Assembly: GCA_015061765.1 (NCBI GenBank)
Contig: SUVZ01000046.1
Span: forward strand, 1-14,912
Direction of reading: 5' to 3'
DNA from: Lentisphaerota bacterium
GTDB taxonomy: Bacteria; Verrucomicrobiota; Kiritimatiellia; RFP12; UBA1067
Length of the DNA: 14,912 bases
The notes beneath the pieces are model-generated. The model was not told the origin of the DNA and did no database searches. It was given only the letters and a program-made list of their open reading frames with translations. A program made the translations under genes and the position numbers. Shown in pieces: positions 13,718 through 14,912 of this stretch (positions are counted from its first letter, which is position 1; each line of letters begins with the position of its first letter).

Positions 13718-14326
13718 ATGAATGCGCCCGCACAGGACATTAGGGACGGCGGCAGCGTTTGGGTGGAGCTTTCGTGGCAGAGGGATGTGCTGCGTGAGAA
13801 GATCGATCTCTCGAATCTAGCGGCGCTGCCGGTCGGGTTGGAGCTAGGGAGATTTGACGGATACGATATCCCCTGCTCCGGCGGCATGGTGACCTGCAAG
13901 GTGCCGCCGGAACTCGGAAAAGGGGGAAGGTGTGCGGCGTTGCGCGTTTCAGATGTGTTTGTGGATTCTGGCTCGCGGCGGATTCTCGGAGGTATGGGAA
14001 GCAATGTATATCCAACAGTTGATGCGGGCATATATGCAATGACGAACCAGATCGTTGCGGCGGTGATGAAGGTTTCCTCCGGCAAGGCTACGGTGACGCG
14101 CTTGCAGATGAACAGGCAGGGTGGCTATGGCGAGATGAAATTCTGGTGGAAGGGCGAAGATGCCGCAAAAGAGACGGAGCTTGTCGTGCGCGGTTACGTG
14201 AATGCGGCAACGGGCGGGCCGCCCGTTCTCCCAGCGAGGCGGCAGATGGCTGTTTGCACCTTCCTCCACACCAAAGGCGACGGCATCAATGCGCGGTTCG
14301 GAAAAGTTGGGGACAAGTCCCTTTGA
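13718..14326 (+). CDS. Unrecognised protein (202 aa), C-terminus possibly cut by a repeat
   Basis: ATG 13718 has GGAG (13707-13710) 7 bases upstream; an in-frame TTG at 13682 would add 12 residues. There is no signal peptide or membrane helix. The sequence looks globular, with beta-rich segments such as 'DGGSVWVELSWQRDVL', 'LRVSDVFVDSGSRRILGG' and 'YGEMKFWWKGEDAAKETEL'. No family is recognised. The last codons ('VGDKSL') and the TGA are supplied by a GGGGACAAGTCCC palindrome that begins a repeat-rich region, so the natural C-terminus may have been lost. It begins 160 bases after the 34-bp palindrome. GC-rich coding with regular third positions supports it being, or having been, a real gene. 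Confidence 0.5.
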   Translation: MNAPAQDIRDGGSVWVELSWQRDVLREKIDLSNLAALPVGLELGRFDGYDIPCSGGMVTCKVPPELGKGGRCAALRVSDVFVDSGSRRILGGMGSNVYPTVDAGIYAMTNQIVAAVMKVSSGKATVTRLQMNRQGGYGEMKFWWKGEDAAKETELVVRGYVNAATGGPPVLPARRQMAVCTFLHTKGDGINARFGKVGDKSL

Positions 14327-14460
14327 AAGAGTGAGATAATTTTAAAAGAAAATAAGGGGACATACCATTCAAGAAGAGTGAGATAAGTTAAAAAGAGTGG
14401 GCGGATATTTGATTAATTGAATGATTTCTGTTGATTCTTGAAGGGACAGACCCTCAAAAT
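14309..14460. repeat. REP-like repeat region with GGGAC motifs
   Basis: GGGAC-AA-GTCCC (14310-14321) is a short palindrome. Related GGGACA motifs recur at 14355-14362 and in AAGGGACAGACCCT near 14441-14454. AGAGTGAGATAA occurs at 14329-14340 and 14375-14386, each followed by an A/T-rich run. No coding frame is credible. This type of GGGAC/GTCCC repeat is often associated with REP-associated tyrosine transposases in other genomes; that link is by analogy, and no transposase is present here. Confidence 0.5.
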
Positions 14461-14472
14461 GCTGGCGGCACG

Positions 14473-14549
14473 CTGGACTATCCCCATTTTTTGATGAAGA
14501 CGCCTACAGATTGCGAGAACAACTTAGGAAATTTTTGGGGATAGTCCAG
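14473..14549. repeat. 14-bp perfect inverted repeat enclosing 49 bases
   Basis: CTGGACTATCCCCA (14473-14486) is exactly inverted as TGGGGATAGTCCAG (14536-14549). The enclosed 49 bases carry no gene. It could be a tiny non-autonomous transposable element, a REP pair or a long-range RNA hairpin in front of the secreted-protein gene. Confidence 0.8.
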
Positions 14550-14562
14550 TTGGAGATTTTTG

Positions 14563-14590
14563 TTGAAAAAAAAAATGGTTTTGGTATCTT
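14563..14590 (+). promoter_or_regulatory. Candidate promoter of the secreted-protein gene
   Basis: TTGAAA (14563-14568) and TATCTT (14585-14590) are separated by 16 bases and lie 38 bases before the GTG start. The A-run between them would give a bent, AT-rich promoter. The match to the -10 consensus is only partial. Confidence 0.3.
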
Positions 14591-14627
14591 ATCACGGTGT
14601 ATAACTATAAGGAAAAGAGGTAGTGCC

Positions 14628-14912
14628 GTGAAAAACAAGACAAGACCGGGAAAAACGGGACGTTTGTTCGTTCTTTCGATGTTCATCTCATCCCAGTTGA
14701 TCGCCGCGAACACATTCACCCTGCGCAACGGGGTAACCGACTGGACGCTTCCGGGCAGCTATGTCGAAAACGCCAAGCCTACAGAGAACGCAATTGTTCA
14801 CCTGCCTGCAAATTGCACGGTTACACTGGATTCCGCCGATTCGGAATCATGGACTCTTGCCGAATCATTCGAGCGGATAATCCCCGCTGATTCGACAAGC
14901 CGTCTTGTAGTG
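14628..14912 (+). CDS. Secreted or surface protein, N-terminal part (runs off the window)
   Basis: GTG 14628 is preceded by GAGG (14617-14620) at 7 bases and stays open for 95 codons to the window edge. Residues ~1-12 are basic ('KNKTRPGKTGR'), ~13-26 hydrophobic ('LFVLSMFISSQLIA'), and AAN suggests cleavage near residue 27. This is a classical Sec signal peptide. The mature start ('TFTLRNGVTDWTLPGSY', then 'IVHLPANCTVTLD') has the beta-strand rhythm of large repetitive surface or autotransporter-like proteins. The family cannot be named from 95 residues. Confidence 0.75.
   Translation, partial: MKNKTRPGKTGRLFVLSMFISSQLIAANTFTLRNGVTDWTLPGSYVENAKPTENAIVHLPANCTVTLDSADSESWTLAESFERIIPADSTSRLVV

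Overview
The window looks like an accessory island of an anaerobic, Gram-negative-type bacterium. The Kiritimatiellota/Lentisphaerota side of the PVC group is my best guess. That rests on an AlbA_2/winged-helix regulator, DUF1848 and ADP-ribosylglycohydrolase genes side by side with large secreted proteins of low recognisability. It is inference, not a marker-gene assignment. Every gene I could support lies on the + strand.

Layout. Bases 1-1020 are a graveyard of gene starts: the C-terminal winged helix of one regulator, a 29-codon DUF1848 N-terminus, an AlbA_2 regulator with its middle removed, a 24-codon piece resembling a CRISPR-associated NE0113-type N-terminus, and a second, longer but decayed DUF1848 N-terminus. 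Bases 1039-8834 are an intact five-gene operon whose members overlap by 1 or 4 bases (TAATG, then ATGA three times). They encode (1) a Vsr/DUF559-like PD-(D/E)XK endonuclease, (2) a membrane-anchored long coiled coil, (3) a membrane-anchored coiled coil fused to an McrB-type AAA+ ATPase, (4) a DUF2357-like McrC-type partner with an inserted four-cysteine cluster and no visible nuclease motif, and (5) a divergent Hsp70/actin-fold ATPase with a large C-terminal region. Bases 8903-9815 carry a conserved leader and an intact ADP-ribosylglycohydrolase. Bases 9816-13156 carry a leader region and a very large exported TPR/Sel1 protein. Bases 13172-13550 repeat the ADP-ribosylglycohydrolase leader and first codons, then break off. 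Bases 13718-14326 are an unknown protein whose end lies inside a short GGGAC palindrome. Bases 14309-14550 hold REP-like short repeats and a 14-bp inverted repeat. At 14628 a secreted protein begins and runs off the window.

How it may work. The operon reads as a membrane-tethered relative of McrBC (type IV restriction). The AAA+ motor and the DUF2357 subunit would form the McrB/McrC-like core, and the cleavage activity appears to have moved from the McrC C-terminus into the separate first gene. The two coiled coils would act as spacers or sensors projecting from the inner membrane, and the Hsp70-like ATPase would act as a regulator or target-recognition unit. This resembles the CoCoNuT class of coiled-coil McrBC relatives. 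I recall, without being able to verify it, that some of those subtypes have membrane helices and an Hsp70-like partner. The combination here, with a detached Vsr-like nuclease and a Cys4 insert, is the main discovery candidate. A second theme is recurrent breakage just after gene starts, together with several perfect palindromes that contain ORF stop codons.
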